DNA of 64,000 nucleotides from Bacteroidales bacterium. GTDB taxonomy: Bacteria; Bacteroidota; Bacteroidia; Bacteroidales; F082. The notes under the pieces are model-generated. The model searched no databases. It saw only the letters and a program-made list of their open reading frames with translations, and was not told where the DNA came from. Within the stretch, counting starts at the first letter, position 1; each line of letters starts with the position of its first letter. The stretch lies in NCBI GenBank assembly GCA_017549805.1, contig JAFYNJ010000009.1:157020-221019 (forward strand), written 5' to 3'. This document shows, piece after piece, positions 26,946 through 35,125 of this stretch. The position numbers and the translations under genes are program-made.

Positions 26946-26967
26946 TGATACGAGAATACCTAACCAT

Positions 26968-27004
26968 AGTTTTAAGTTTTAAGTTGTTCAGTTATTCAGT
27001 TTAT
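26968..27004. repeat. Degenerate heptad/octad array (AACT-type on the sense strand)
   Basis: Top-strand units AGTTTTA (twice), AGTTGTTC, AGTTATTC and AGTTTAT. It contains the engB stop codon (27001-27003) and runs up to the start region of the YmgE-like gene, so it forms the whole junction. Confidence 0.7.
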
Positions 27005-27624
27005 AGTCCGGTTGTTTTCAGATAGTTTTCCAATTCTTTGTTCTGCTGCTCGATATAGTCGAGAAGCTCTTCGCGTCCTTGCTTGTTCTCCGACGAAGTG
27101 ATAAAGATTGGCGGCAACTCCTCCCAATCCTCCAACAAGCGCTTTTTGTAGGCCTCCACGTTCCTGTCCAACTCCGCCTTGCTCAGTTTGTCGGCCTTCG
27201 TAAACACGATGCAGAACGGCACCTGGTTTTCGCCCAGCCATTCCATGAAGCCGATGTCGCTGTTCTGCGGCTCGATGCGTGAGTCCACCAGCACAAAGGT
27301 GCAAATCAGGTTGCGACGACGGGAGATGTAGTTGGCCAGCATAACCCGCCATTCTTCCCTCGATTTCTTGGAGCGTTGCGCATAGCCGTAGCCTGGCAAG
27401 TCAACAAGATACCACGCATCATTGACCACGAAATGGTTGATGGCGATGGTCTTGCCCGGTGTCGAAGAGGTCTTGGCCAATCCCTTGCGTTGCACCAAGG
27501 CATTGATCAGCGACGACTTCCCCACGTTGGACCGCCCGATGAAGGCGTACTCTGGCATGTTGTCCTTGGGCAGCTTGTCGAACTTGGTGTTGCTGCAAAT
27601 GAAGCGCGCGTCTTTGATTATCAT
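27001..27624 (-). CDS. engB: Ribosome-biogenesis GTP-binding protein EngB/YsxC
   Basis: A 207-residue TRAFAC GTPase needed for 50S assembly: G1 [11 protein letters not shown]2 around TPGKT, G3 DLPGYGYA, G4 TKADK, and the basic [15 protein letters not shown] stretch. Length is typical. It lies 4 bp after the glsB-like gene on the same strand. Confidence 0.96.
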   Translation of the reverse strand: MIIKDARFICSNTKFDKLPKDNMPEYAFIGRSNVGKSSLINALVQRKGLAKTSSTPGKTIAINHFVVNDAWYLVDLPGYGYAQRSKKSREEWRVMLANYISRRRNLICTFVLVDSRIEPQNSDIGFMEWLGENQVPFCIVFTKADKLSKAELDRNVEAYKKRLLEDWEELPPIFITSSENKQGREELLDYIEQQNKELENYLKTTGL

Positions 27625-27628
27625 GGGA

Positions 27629-28606
27629 TCAGCTTAAGTGTAAGGGTTTTTCATTAGGATCGAATTCGGCGTGACGCTCATATTTTTCCATAAAGATGTC
27701 CTTGATGGTGACCAGGATACCCGTTTCCTCCACGTTGCCGAAGGGCGGATTGACGGCTGTACCGAACGAGCGCATGGTGGACGACAGGCTCATGTAGGCG
27801 TTGACCAAAGGCGGCACCGCGGCACCGCGTTCACGAACGTTCTTTACCAAAATCTTATAGTTTTCCTGATAGTTCTTCCCCGTGAAGATGCCCTTGAGCT
27901 TCTCCTCGTCCATCACGATGGGCAACTCCAACTCAGGCCAAGGCTTGAGCAGATGGTCTGGATCCGGGAAATTCATCTTCATGAAATACAATATCATGTC
28001 GCGCGACTCCCTTTCCAGCTGCGGATACATCGTGACCTTGCCAAAGAAATATTTCGCTTGGGGATAGGCGCTGCAGAGGAAGCCTAAGCCGTCCCACAGG
28101 TTGTCGAGGGAATAGATTCCCTTCGAGAAATTCTTCGAAGGCTGGTAATCGGGCTGCACGAAGGATCGTCCGAGCTCAATGGTGTAAGGCAGGTATTCAT
28201 CGACGAACTTCTCCGAATATTGGAAGAGTTCTCCCGTAGGGGTATCGACGCGACCGTCGGCACCTAGACGCACCTTGTCGCAAAGCAGGAAACGGTAGCC
28301 TCCGACGATGGCCTTATCGAAAGGATTCCAAACGAAGAGCTGTTCGAAGTAGTTCTCCTCACAGTCGTCGAATGCATCCAAGTCGCAATCCAACCCAGTT
28401 CCACCGCCCGAATCGCGGAAGCTGATCTCACGTAGGCGGCCAATCTCACGCATGACATTGGGGGCATTGAACGCATTAACAATGTAAATCTCATTCTTGC
28501 CATTGTTCGTCTTCCTGATGAACCGCTCCATGGTCAGTTCTTCAAGAATCTTTTCTACGGGTATGGGGTCAATGATCTTGTTCATGGCAACGTTGTTGAT
28601 AATCAT
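27629..28606 (-). CDS. glsB: GNAT-type N-acyltransferase, glycine-lipid/ornithine-lipid synthesis
   Basis: 325 residues of the OlsB/GlsB hemolysin-like acyltransferase family ([72 protein letters not shown]). In Bacteroides thetaiotaomicron the GlsB/GlsA pair makes N-acyl-3-hydroxyacyl-glycine lipids; GlsB adds the first, amide-linked acyl chain. It overlaps the O-acyltransferase gene by 4 bp (ATGA). An inner ATG at 28583-28585 is an alternative start. Whether the amino acid is glycine or ornithine is inferred from taxonomy. Confidence 0.85.
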   Translation of the reverse strand: MIINNVAMNKIIDPIPVEKILEELTMERFIRKTNNGKNEIYIVNAFNAPNVMREIGRLREISFRDSGGGTGLDCDLDAFDDCEENYFEQLFVWNPFDKAIVGGYRFLLCDKVRLGADGRVDTPTGELFQYSEKFVDEYLPYTIELGRSFVQPDYQPSKNFSKGIYSLDNLWDGLGFLCSAYPQAKYFFGKVTMYPQLERESRDMILYFMKMNFPDPDHLLKPWPELELPIVMDEEKLKGIFTGKNYQENYKILVKNVRERGAAVPPLVNAYMSLSSTMRSFGTAVNPPFGNVEETGILVTIKDIFMEKYERHAEFDPNEKPLHLS

Positions 28607-29481
28607 GGTATTTGATAGTCTTGTTCCGGGTCAAAGACCAGATTGGGATCGTTGGCCAGGTGATAGGAGAAGCAGCGCAGCTTTTCAGCCCATTCCGCAT
28701 CGGTGTGGCGACTGTCGAAAGTCTGATAGGGAATCGGCTTGCCGAAAACGATGGTAAGGGTTTTGTTTCGTTGCTTGAAAAACTCGTCGGCAAGGAAGGC
28801 CATTTCGATGTTGACCTTGATCTTGAGACGTTTGCGCAAGCGGGCAAGGTTGTAGAAGAACTTCGTGTTGTGTCCGTCGATATGTGTTGGGATGATGTCG
28901 CGATGGTATTCCTTTGATTTGGTGATGAAGGTCTTTTTCCAGTCGAGATCCATGATCTTGCCGCCTTTCACCTTGCGCGAGCAAAGCCCGAAGGGGAAAT
29001 AGCAGATGGCACGGTCGCCGGCAAAAGTCTCGTTGAACAGGCGGAGATTCTCTGCCCGGTTAGCGACGCCCTTCCCCACCTTGTTGACCGGGATGAAGAT
29101 TGGCTGGAGGTTCTTGATAAACAGCAGAAAATCGTTGACTGGCGTGACGGGATCGGGACAATAGGTGCCCACCGTGCCGATGAGGGCGATGCCGTCGAGG
29201 CCACCCAAAGGATGGTTCGAAGCCACCAGCACACGCTCGGAGGCTGTCAGGTTTTCCTCGCCTTTCGTCACGACATTCAGGTTGAAATCCTTCACCACTG
29301 CCTGGACAAACTCCACTCCCTGCAGGTCGCCATACTTGCTCAAGATGGTGTTGATGTCCTCCTCGTGCAGCAGACGCTGGATACGTCGAAACAACCAATT
29401 CGGCATCCTTTTCATTAACTTGGGAGCCTTGGCTTCGAAGATCTGCCTGAAATCAATCAAGTTGCCGTATTTATCCTCCAT
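28603..29481 (-). CDS. glsA: PlsC-like O-acyltransferase partner of the GNAT enzyme
   Basis: 292 residues with the acyltransferase motif SNHPLGGLDG (catalytic His/Asp) and the later FPFGLCSRK and HIDGHNTKFF blocks. In the GlsB/GlsA pathway this enzyme esterifies the hydroxyl of the N-acyl chain. I chose the ATG at 29481 because the upstream in-frame ATG at 29514 falls inside the promoter box at 29512-29519. It is the first gene of the leftward glsA-glsB-engB-YmgE series. Confidence 0.85.
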   Translation of the reverse strand: MEDKYGNLIDFRQIFEAKAPKLMKRMPNWLFRRIQRLLHEEDINTILSKYGDLQGVEFVQAVVKDFNLNVVTKGEENLTASERVLVASNHPLGGLDGIALIGTVGTYCPDPVTPVNDFLLFIKNLQPIFIPVNKVGKGVANRAENLRLFNETFAGDRAICYFPFGLCSRKVKGGKIMDLDWKKTFITKSKEYHRDIIPTHIDGHNTKFFYNLARLRKRLKIKVNIEMAFLADEFFKQRNKTLTIVFGKPIPYQTFDSRHTDAEWAEKLRCFSYHLANDPNLVFDPEQDYQIP

Positions 29482-29511
29482 AGGCAAATAAAAAATATTC
29501 TTAACAAAGTA

Positions 29512-29519
29512 CAAAATTA
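29512..29519 (-). promoter_or_regulatory. -7 promoter box for glsA-glsB
   Basis: TAATTTTG on the minus strand, 31 bp before the chosen glsA start. It excludes the longer reading of glsA. Confidence 0.6.
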
Positions 29520-29596
29520 AAAAATTGAATCCGAATATGCTTCAATTATCGAGAAAGTTTTTGATTCCACTCTCGAAATGAACAGCAACACGGCAT

Positions 29597-29671
29597 TGTT
29601 GATAACTTTAAATAATTGATTTACAATAAATTAACATGTATTAACAAACCTGTTGATAATTCTGTTGAAAA
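29597..29671. other. Three near-DnaA-box nonamers in the mraZ leader
   Basis: TGTTGATAA occurs at 29597-29605 and 29651-29659, and TGTTGAAAA at 29663-29671. The reverse complement TTATCAACA differs from the DnaA box TTATCCACA by one base. The surrounding 29520-29696 is AT-rich without a gene. Function is unproven; they may be chance in AT-rich DNA. Confidence 0.3.
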
Positions 29672-29696
29672 CTAATCGGCTAAAAAGCCCAAAAAA

Positions 29697-29721
29697 GTGG
29701 GTAAAAGTGGGAAATGGTGGG
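29697..29721 (+). promoter_or_regulatory. MraZ operator: three GTGGG repeats
   Basis: GTGGG at 29697-29701, 29707-29711 and 29717-29721, exactly 10 bp apart and 12 bp before the -7 box of mraZ. MraZ is known to bind direct TGGGN repeats spaced by one helical turn upstream of its own gene. This is the likely autoregulation site of the dcw cluster. Confidence 0.85.
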
Positions 29722-29732
29722 GAAAAATGCAT

Positions 29733-29740
29733 TATCTTTG
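29733..29740 (+). promoter_or_regulatory. -7 promoter box of the dcw cluster
   Basis: TATCTTTG, 22 bp before the mraZ ATG at 29762; the operator repeats cover the space between the expected -33 and -7 elements. Confidence 0.75.
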
Positions 29741-29761
29741 CTCGAAAATTCGGAAAAAGAC

Positions 29762-30226
29762 ATGAGTAACCCTACCGGAACATTCACTTGCAAGCTCGAT
29801 TCGAAAGGCAGATTGATGCTGCCCGCCGATTTCAGGGAGCAGCTGGGAAGCCAGGCCGAAGAGGATTTCATCCTCCGTCCCGGCCTGCACGGCACCTACC
29901 TGGAGCTCTACACCGTCAGCGACTGGAATCGGCGCAGGGACATCCTGATGCAAGTCAACACTTTCGACCGCAGGAAGTTGGACATCATGCGTAAGTACCT
30001 CGACGGGGTCAAGCGCGTGAAGCTCGATGCCAGCGGAAGAATCCAGATTCCCAAGGAACTTCTCGACCGCAGCGGTTTGGTCAAGGATATCGTCATCGAC
30101 TCCATGTTCACCAACATGGAAATCTGGGACAAGACCAAGTACGACGAACGCGTCAACGAGATCAGCACCGAGGATCTGGCCAAGGGCGTCGAGGATTTGT
30201 TCTCAGGGTTGAACTTCGGTCTGTAA
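29762..30226 (+). CDS. mraZ: Transcriptional regulator MraZ
   Basis: A 154-residue protein with two AbrB-like SpoVT domains, each with the DxxGR core (KLDSKGRLMLPADFR and KLDASGRIQIPKELL). It represses the dcw operon in studied bacteria. The ATG at 29762 is used because the promoter lies just upstream; a longer frame begins inside the operator. First gene of the cluster. Confidence 0.95.
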   Translation: MSNPTGTFTCKLDSKGRLMLPADFREQLGSQAEEDFILRPGLHGTYLELYTVSDWNRRRDILMQVNTFDRRKLDIMRKYLDGVKRVKLDASGRIQIPKELLDRSGLVKDIVIDSMFTNMEIWDKTKYDERVNEISTEDLAKGVEDLFSGLNFGL

Positions 30227-30231
30227 CCGAC

Positions 30232-30259
30232 AAGTGCAAACTGTCAACTTCAAACTCTT
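30232..30259. repeat. Heptad array directly before the rsmH ATG
   Basis: Four units AAGTGCA, AACTGTC, AACTTCA and AACTCTT end at the base before the rsmH start codon. Confidence 0.7.
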
Positions 30260-31153
30260 ATGTATCATATTCCGGTGTTGTTGGAAGCGTGTATGAACGG
30301 ATTGAACATCCATCCTGATGGCGTCTATGCCGACGTCACCTTCGGGGGTGGAGGTCATTCCCGTGCCATCATGGAGCGTCTCAGCACCGGACATCTGTAT
30401 GCGTTCGACCAAGATGAAGATGCCGCCAAGAATGTCATCAACGACGAGCGGTTTACCTTTATTCCCCAAAACTTCAGCTATTTCAAGAACTTCATCCAGC
30501 TGTACCACAACGGCAAGATCGACGGCATCCTCGCCGACCTCGGGGTCTCCTCGCATCAGTTCGACACGCCCGAAAAAGGCTTCTCTACCCGTTTCGAGGG
30601 CAAACTCGACATGCGCATGAGCCAGTCGAACCCCGTCGATGCCGCCACCGTGGTCAATACCTATGACCATGCCGCCCTGACCAAGGTGCTGAGCCTCTAC
30701 GGCGAGGTGCAGAACGCCCATCTGGTGGCATCCGACATCATCATGGCACGCGACAACGCGCCTATCGAGACCACCTCCCAACTCAAGGAAGCGGTGCAAG
30801 GACGGCTCCCCCACGGACGCGAAAACAAGGTGTTGGCACAGATTTTCCAAGCCCTCCGCATCGAAGTGAACCAAGAGATGGACGCGCTGGAGCGTTTCCT
30901 CTCGCAATGCGCCGATGTGCTCAAACCCGGCGGTCGTCTCGTAGTGCTTTCATACCACTCATTGGAAGACCGGCTGGTGAAGAACTTCACCAAGACAGGC
31001 AACGCAGCAGGCGTCGAAGAGAAAGATTTCTTCGGCAACGCGCTGACACCTTATATTATAATCAACCGGAAGCCCATTGTGCCTTCCGAAGAGGAAATCG
31101 CCAACAACAGCAGAGCGCGCAGCGCCAAGCTCAGGATCGCAGAAAGGAAATGA
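30260..31153 (+). CDS. rsmH: 16S rRNA (cytosine-1402-N4)-methyltransferase
   Basis: 297 residues; SAM-dependent enzyme acting on the decoding-centre cytosine of 16S rRNA. Motifs: HIPVLLEACMNGL, YADVTFGGGGHSRAI (SAM loop), DGILADLGVSSHQFD, FRFEGKLDMRM-equivalent, and VLSYHSLEDRLVK. Standard second gene of the dcw cluster. Confidence 0.97.
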   Translation: MYHIPVLLEACMNGLNIHPDGVYADVTFGGGGHSRAIMERLSTGHLYAFDQDEDAAKNVINDERFTFIPQNFSYFKNFIQLYHNGKIDGILADLGVSSHQFDTPEKGFSTRFEGKLDMRMSQSNPVDAATVVNTYDHAALTKVLSLYGEVQNAHLVASDIIMARDNAPIETTSQLKEAVQGRLPHGRENKVLAQIFQALRIEVNQEMDALERFLSQCADVLKPGGRLVVLSYHSLEDRLVKNFTKTGNAAGVEEKDFFGNALTPYIIINRKPIVPSEEEIANNSRARSAKLRIAERK

Positions 31154-31503
31154 CCATGAAGAGAGAAAGAAAGAACAACGGATCCGGGCGAAACACTCTC
31201 ATGAACATCTTGGGAGGCAGCTTCCTTACCAAGGAAGACTTCTCCAAGATCTTCCCCTTCCTCGTCTATCTGACCGTGCTGCTGATGCTCATCATCACCA
31301 ACGCCTACATTGCCGAGAGCACCAGCCGGTCCATCAAAAAGAACACCATCCTCCTCCGCGACCTCCGCGTCGAATATATCTATGCCAAGTCGGCCTACAC
31401 CAAGGAATCGACACAGAAAGTCCTTATCGACAAACTCGCCAAGGAAGGGCTGAAGGAGTCGCTAGAGACGAGAGTGGTGAAGCAGGTGAAAGATGAAAAC
31501 TGA
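31150..31503 (+). CDS. ftsL: FtsL-like cell-division protein
   Basis: 117 residues, with a short basic cytoplasmic tail, one membrane helix (IFPFLVYLTVLLMLIITNAYIAE) and a periplasmic coiled-coil-like part. Position between rsmH and ftsI and topology identify it as the FtsL-type divisome linker; sequence conservation is low in this family. The first ATG overlaps the rsmH stop (ATGA); a second in-frame ATG at 31156 is possible. The last codons lie in a heptad array. Confidence 0.85.
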   Translation: MTMKRERKNNGSGRNTLMNILGGSFLTKEDFSKIFPFLVYLTVLLMLIITNAYIAESTSRSIKKNTILLRDLRVEYIYAKSAYTKESTQKVLIDKLAKEGLKESLETRVVKQVKDEN

Positions 31504-31520
31504 AAGGTGAAAAAATGAAA
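31486..31520. repeat. Heptad array at the ftsL-ftsI junction
   Basis: Units GTGAAAG, ATGAAAA, CTGAAAG, GTGAAAA and AATGAAA. The array contains the ftsL stop (31501-31503) and the ftsI start codon (31515-31517). Confidence 0.65.
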
Positions 31521-33659
31521 CGGGATCCGAAATCGAGCTGTATGATCAGAACCTTTTTGGTTTACCTTGTCGTATTGATCGTGGGTGTCCTCATCCTGGT
31601 CAAGGCGGTGATGGTACAGACCAAGGAAGGCGACGAGCTGCGTGCCTTGGCGGATCAGGTGGAGACCCGGTTCGACACCTTGCAGGCCTCGCGCGGCGAC
31701 ATCCTCGCATGCGACGGCAGCCTGCTCGCCACCGACGTCCCGATTTTCGAAGTCGGCATCGACCCACAAGTCATCGACGACACCGTCTTCAACAACGGCG
31801 TGGACAAACTGAGCCAGCAGCTGGCTCAGATGTTCCCGAAACGCAGCGCTGAACGTTGGAAGAAAGGCCTCATCGAAGCCAGAAACAACAACAAGCGCTA
31901 TTTCCTCGTGGATCTCAATGTCACTTTGGGACAATACCGTGAGATGGAGACTTTTGCCATCCTCAACAAAGGCAACCTCAAGGGCGGCCTCACCAAATCG
32001 CAACCTAAGTTCAAGCGCATCCATCCTTACGGTTCGCTCGCCGGCCGTACCATCGGCTATGTCAACGACGACAAATTGGTCGGACTCGAGAGCGCCTACG
32101 ACTCCATCCTGCGCGGTCAAGACGGCCACCATCGCCAACGCCACCTACACCACGGTGTTTGGATTCCCATCGAGGACGAAAACAACATCGAAGCCATCAA
32201 CGGCAACGACATCGTCTCCACCCTCGACATCGGCATCCAGGACATCGCCGAACGCGCCCTGCGCAACGCCATCGTCGAAAACAAAGCCGAACAGGGTTGC
32301 GCCATCGTCATGGAAGTGGCTACTGGCGAGGTGAAAGCCATCACCAACCTACAGCGCGACAAGGAAACCAACCGCTGCCAAGAACTCTACAACTTCGCCT
32401 TGGGTGTGGGCATCGAGCCCGGTTCCACCTTCAAGCTCGCCTCCATGCTGGTGCTGCTCGAGAACTTCCCTGACCTTAACATCAACTCACATATCAATAT
32501 CGGTAGCGGGCCGCTGGTCTTCTCAGGCAAGAAGATGTTCGACGACCACACCATCCATTCCGACGGCCGCGTCACCATCCGCGAGGTCTTCGAGCAATCG
32601 TCCAACAAAGGCACCGCCAAGCTCATCACCGACTACTTCGGCGCCCATCCTGAGCGGTATGTGAACGGACTTTACAGCATGGGGCTGAATGTTCCGTTGG
32701 GCACGGGCATGGCCGGTGAAGCCAAGCCATACATCAAGCACCCCATCTACGACAAGGCCAACTGGGCCAAGACCTCACTGCCATGGATGTCGATCGGCTA
32801 CGAGCTGAGGCTTCCACCTTTGCAAATCCTCACCCTATATAATGCCGTGGCCAACGAAGGCAAGATGCTCAAGCCCCAGTTTATCAAGGAAATCAGAAAA
32901 GAAGGCATCACACTCGAGACCATTGAACCTGTGGTGCTGAAAGAACACATCGCCTCACAGAAAACCATCGACTCCATACAGAGCATGATGGAAGGCGTGG
33001 TGCTTCGCGGCACAGCCAAGATGCTTCGTGGCACGGAATACGGCATCGCAGGCAAGACCGGAACGGCACAGCTCTACAACGTGGAGAAGAAGGCCTATAA
33101 GTGGGTCAACGCAGAAGGCCGTCTGGAGCGCGACTATAACGTGACCTTTGTCGGCTACTTCCCTGCCAAGCACCCCATCTACAGCTGCATTGTCGTCATC
33201 AGCAAGGCTAAAGGCCGCTTCTATTCCGCTGGCAAGGTGGCCGCTCCAGCCTTCAAAGAGATTGCCGACCGCGTTTATGCCACCAAGATCAAGGGCATGA
33301 TGGATGCTGAAATGCGCGATGAGAAGCAGGCCGACAGCACTATCCGCCATCAATCCGAATTGGCACCCTATCTACAAGGCATCGGCCTCGACTACACCGA
33401 CCACTCGCTGGGCAGCGAATGGACTACCACCGCCTACTCGAAGGAAGATGGGAAATATGTCATCAAGCCCATACAATTCGACTCCATCCATGTCCCGAAC
33501 GTAAAAGGCATGAACATCACCGATGCCGTGTATCTGCTCGAAAACATGGGTTGGAACATCGCCTTCGAAGGATATGGCAAAGTCATCCAACAATCTGTCA
33601 AACCCGGTGACACCCTCCAGCCAGGAAGCCTGATCACCTTAACACTAGGAAAACAATGA
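31515..33659 (+). CDS. ftsI: Division transpeptidase (penicillin-binding protein) with PASTA domain
   Basis: 714 residues. One N-terminal membrane helix (FLVYLVVLIVGVLILVKAV), a dimerisation/pedestal domain, then the transpeptidase with SxxK in GSTFKLA (active-site Ser), SSN (QSSNKGTA) and KTGTAQ. A C-terminal PASTA domain (VPNVKGMNITDAVYLLENMGW...) is typical of Bacteroidetes FtsI. It cross-links septal peptidoglycan. Its stop overlaps the murE ATG (ATGA). Confidence 0.96.
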   Translation: MKRDPKSSCMIRTFLVYLVVLIVGVLILVKAVMVQTKEGDELRALADQVETRFDTLQASRGDILACDGSLLATDVPIFEVGIDPQVIDDTVFNNGVDKLSQQLAQMFPKRSAERWKKGLIEARNNNKRYFLVDLNVTLGQYREMETFAILNKGNLKGGLTKSQPKFKRIHPYGSLAGRTIGYVNDDKLVGLESAYDSILRGQDGHHRQRHLHHGVWIPIEDENNIEAINGNDIVSTLDIGIQDIAERALRNAIVENKAEQGCAIVMEVATGEVKAITNLQRDKETNRCQELYNFALGVGIEPGSTFKLASMLVLLENFPDLNINSHINIGSGPLVFSGKKMFDDHTIHSDGRVTIREVFEQSSNKGTAKLITDYFGAHPERYVNGLYSMGLNVPLGTGMAGEAKPYIKHPIYDKANWAKTSLPWMSIGYELRLPPLQILTLYNAVANEGKMLKPQFIKEIRKEGITLETIEPVVLKEHIASQKTIDSIQSMMEGVVLRGTAKMLRGTEYGIAGKTGTAQLYNVEKKAYKWVNAEGRLERDYNVTFVGYFPAKHPIYSCIVVISKAKGRFYSAGKVAAPAFKEIADRVYATKIKGMMDAEMRDEKQADSTIRHQSELAPYLQGIGLDYTDHSLGSEWTTTAYSKEDGKYVIKPIQFDSIHVPNVKGMNITDAVYLLENMGWNIAFEGYGKVIQQSVKPGDTLQPGSLITLTLGKQ

Positions 33660-35122
33660 AACTCAAGGATATCTTAGTCAACTGCAACCTGCAGGAGATC
33701 ATCGGCAACAAGGACCTTGACATTGCCAATGTGTCGTTCGATTCCAGAAAAGTCGAGGACGGCACCTTGTTTTTCGCCGTCAAGGGCACTCAAAGCGACG
33801 GTCACGACTACATCGACATGGCCGTGGAGAAAGGTGCCAGTGCCATTGTTTGCGAGAAGCTTCCCAAGCAACTGAAGGAAGGGGTGACTTATATCCGCGT
33901 TGACAACAGCGCCTACGTCTTGGGCGTAGGAGCTTCCAACTTCTTCGGCAATCCCTCCCAGTCGCTGAAGCTCACCGGTGTTACGGGCACCAACGGCAAA
34001 ACCACCATCGCAACACTGCTCTATCGTCTCTTCACCGAGGCGGGCTATTCCTGCGGCTTGCTCTCCACCATCGAGAACATCGTCGACCGTGAAGTCATCC
34101 CCTCTACGCACACCACCCCCGACCCCATCGAACTGAACGCATTGCTCAAGAAGATGGTGGAACATGGATGCGAATATGCCTTCATGGAGGTCAGTTCCCA
34201 CTCGATCGACCAGAACCGCATCGCAGGACTGCATTTCGCCGGAGGCATCTTCACCAACCTGACCCACGACCATCTCGACTACCATAAGACCATGGCCAAC
34301 TACCGCAACGCCAAGAAGAAATTCTTCGACGATCTGCCGGCCAACGCCTTCGCACTCACCAACCTCGACGACAAGAACGGTGCCATCATGCTCCAGAACG
34401 CCCGAGCCAAAAAGCTGAGCTATGCGTTGAAGCATGATGCCGATTTCAAGGGGGTGGTCATGGAGAGCCACTTCGACGGCATGCTGATGAAAGTCAACGA
34501 TACTGAAATGTTCACCCGACTGGTGGGCGGCTTCAACGCGAGCAACATCCTGGCCATCTATGGTGCCGCCCTCTCGCTGGGATTCGACAAGGACGAGCTG
34601 CTGGTGGAGATCAGCAAACTGAAGGGCGCCAACGGTCGCTTCGACATGGTCCACAGCGAATGCGGTATCGTCGGCATCGTCGATTACGCCCACACCCCCG
34701 ACGCGTTGGAAAATGTTTTGAAGACCATCAACGAGGTCAACTCTCAACTCCCAACTCCCAACTCCCAACTAATAACTGTTGTGGGCTGCGGAGGCAACCG
34801 AGACGCCACCAAGCGCCCTGAGATGGCTGCCATCGCTGTCAAGCTCAGCGACCAGGTCGTCCTCACCAGCGACAACCCGCGCGATGAAGACCCCGACGAG
34901 ATTATCCGTCAGATGAAGGAAGGCATTAGCAGTGAGGACATGCGCAAGGTGCTCTCCATCACCGACCGCCGCGAAGCCATCCGCACCGCCGTGAAACTGG
35001 CCAACAAGGGCGACATCATCCTACTGGCAGGAAAAGGACACGAGGACTACCAAATCATCAAAGGCGTAAAACGCCATTTCGACGACAAAGAAGAATTAAC
35101 CCAAGCATTGAAGGAGAAATAA
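33656..35122 (+). CDS. murE: UDP-MurNAc-L-Ala-D-Glu ligase (meso-diaminopimelate adding)
   Basis: 488 residues; adds the third residue of the stem peptide. N-domain (VSFDSRKVEDGTLFFAVKG), ATP-binding GVTGTNGKTT, HTTPDP, MEVSSHSIDQNR, and C-domain with the DNPR motif (TSDNPRDEDPDEI), which marks use of meso-diaminopimelate. It looks fully functional. Between the central and C-terminal domains it carries an insert encoded by a heptad array (34738-34772), giving NSQLPTPNSQL in a loop that tolerates length change. Confidence 0.97.
   Translation: MKLKDILVNCNLQEIIGNKDLDIANVSFDSRKVEDGTLFFAVKGTQSDGHDYIDMAVEKGASAIVCEKLPKQLKEGVTYIRVDNSAYVLGVGASNFFGNPSQSLKLTGVTGTNGKTTIATLLYRLFTEAGYSCGLLSTIENIVDREVIPSTHTTPDPIELNALLKKMVEHGCEYAFMEVSSHSIDQNRIAGLHFAGGIFTNLTHDHLDYHKTMANYRNAKKKFFDDLPANAFALTNLDDKNGAIMLQNARAKKLSYALKHDADFKGVVMESHFDGMLMKVNDTEMFTRLVGGFNASNILAIYGAALSLGFDKDELLVEISKLKGANGRFDMVHSECGIVGIVDYAHTPDALENVLKTINEVNSQLPTPNSQLITVVGCGGNRDATKRPEMAAIAVKLSDQVVLTSDNPRDEDPDEIIRQMKEGISSEDMRKVLSITDRREAIRTAVKLANKGDIILLAGKGHEDYQIIKGVKRHFDDKEELTQALKEK
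34738..34772. repeat. In-frame heptad array inside murE
   Basis: Units CAACTCT, CAACTCC three times, and CAACTAA, five perfect 7-bp steps, within an essential coding region. Five units make 35 bp, so the frame is restored by neighbouring bases. Confidence 0.85.
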
Positions 35123-35125
35123 GCC

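Noticed and set aside
29515-29761. Chromosomal replication origin
   Set aside because: Only imperfect DnaA-like boxes; no dnaA, dnaN, gyrB or rpmH-type neighbours. Reported only as a weak observation.
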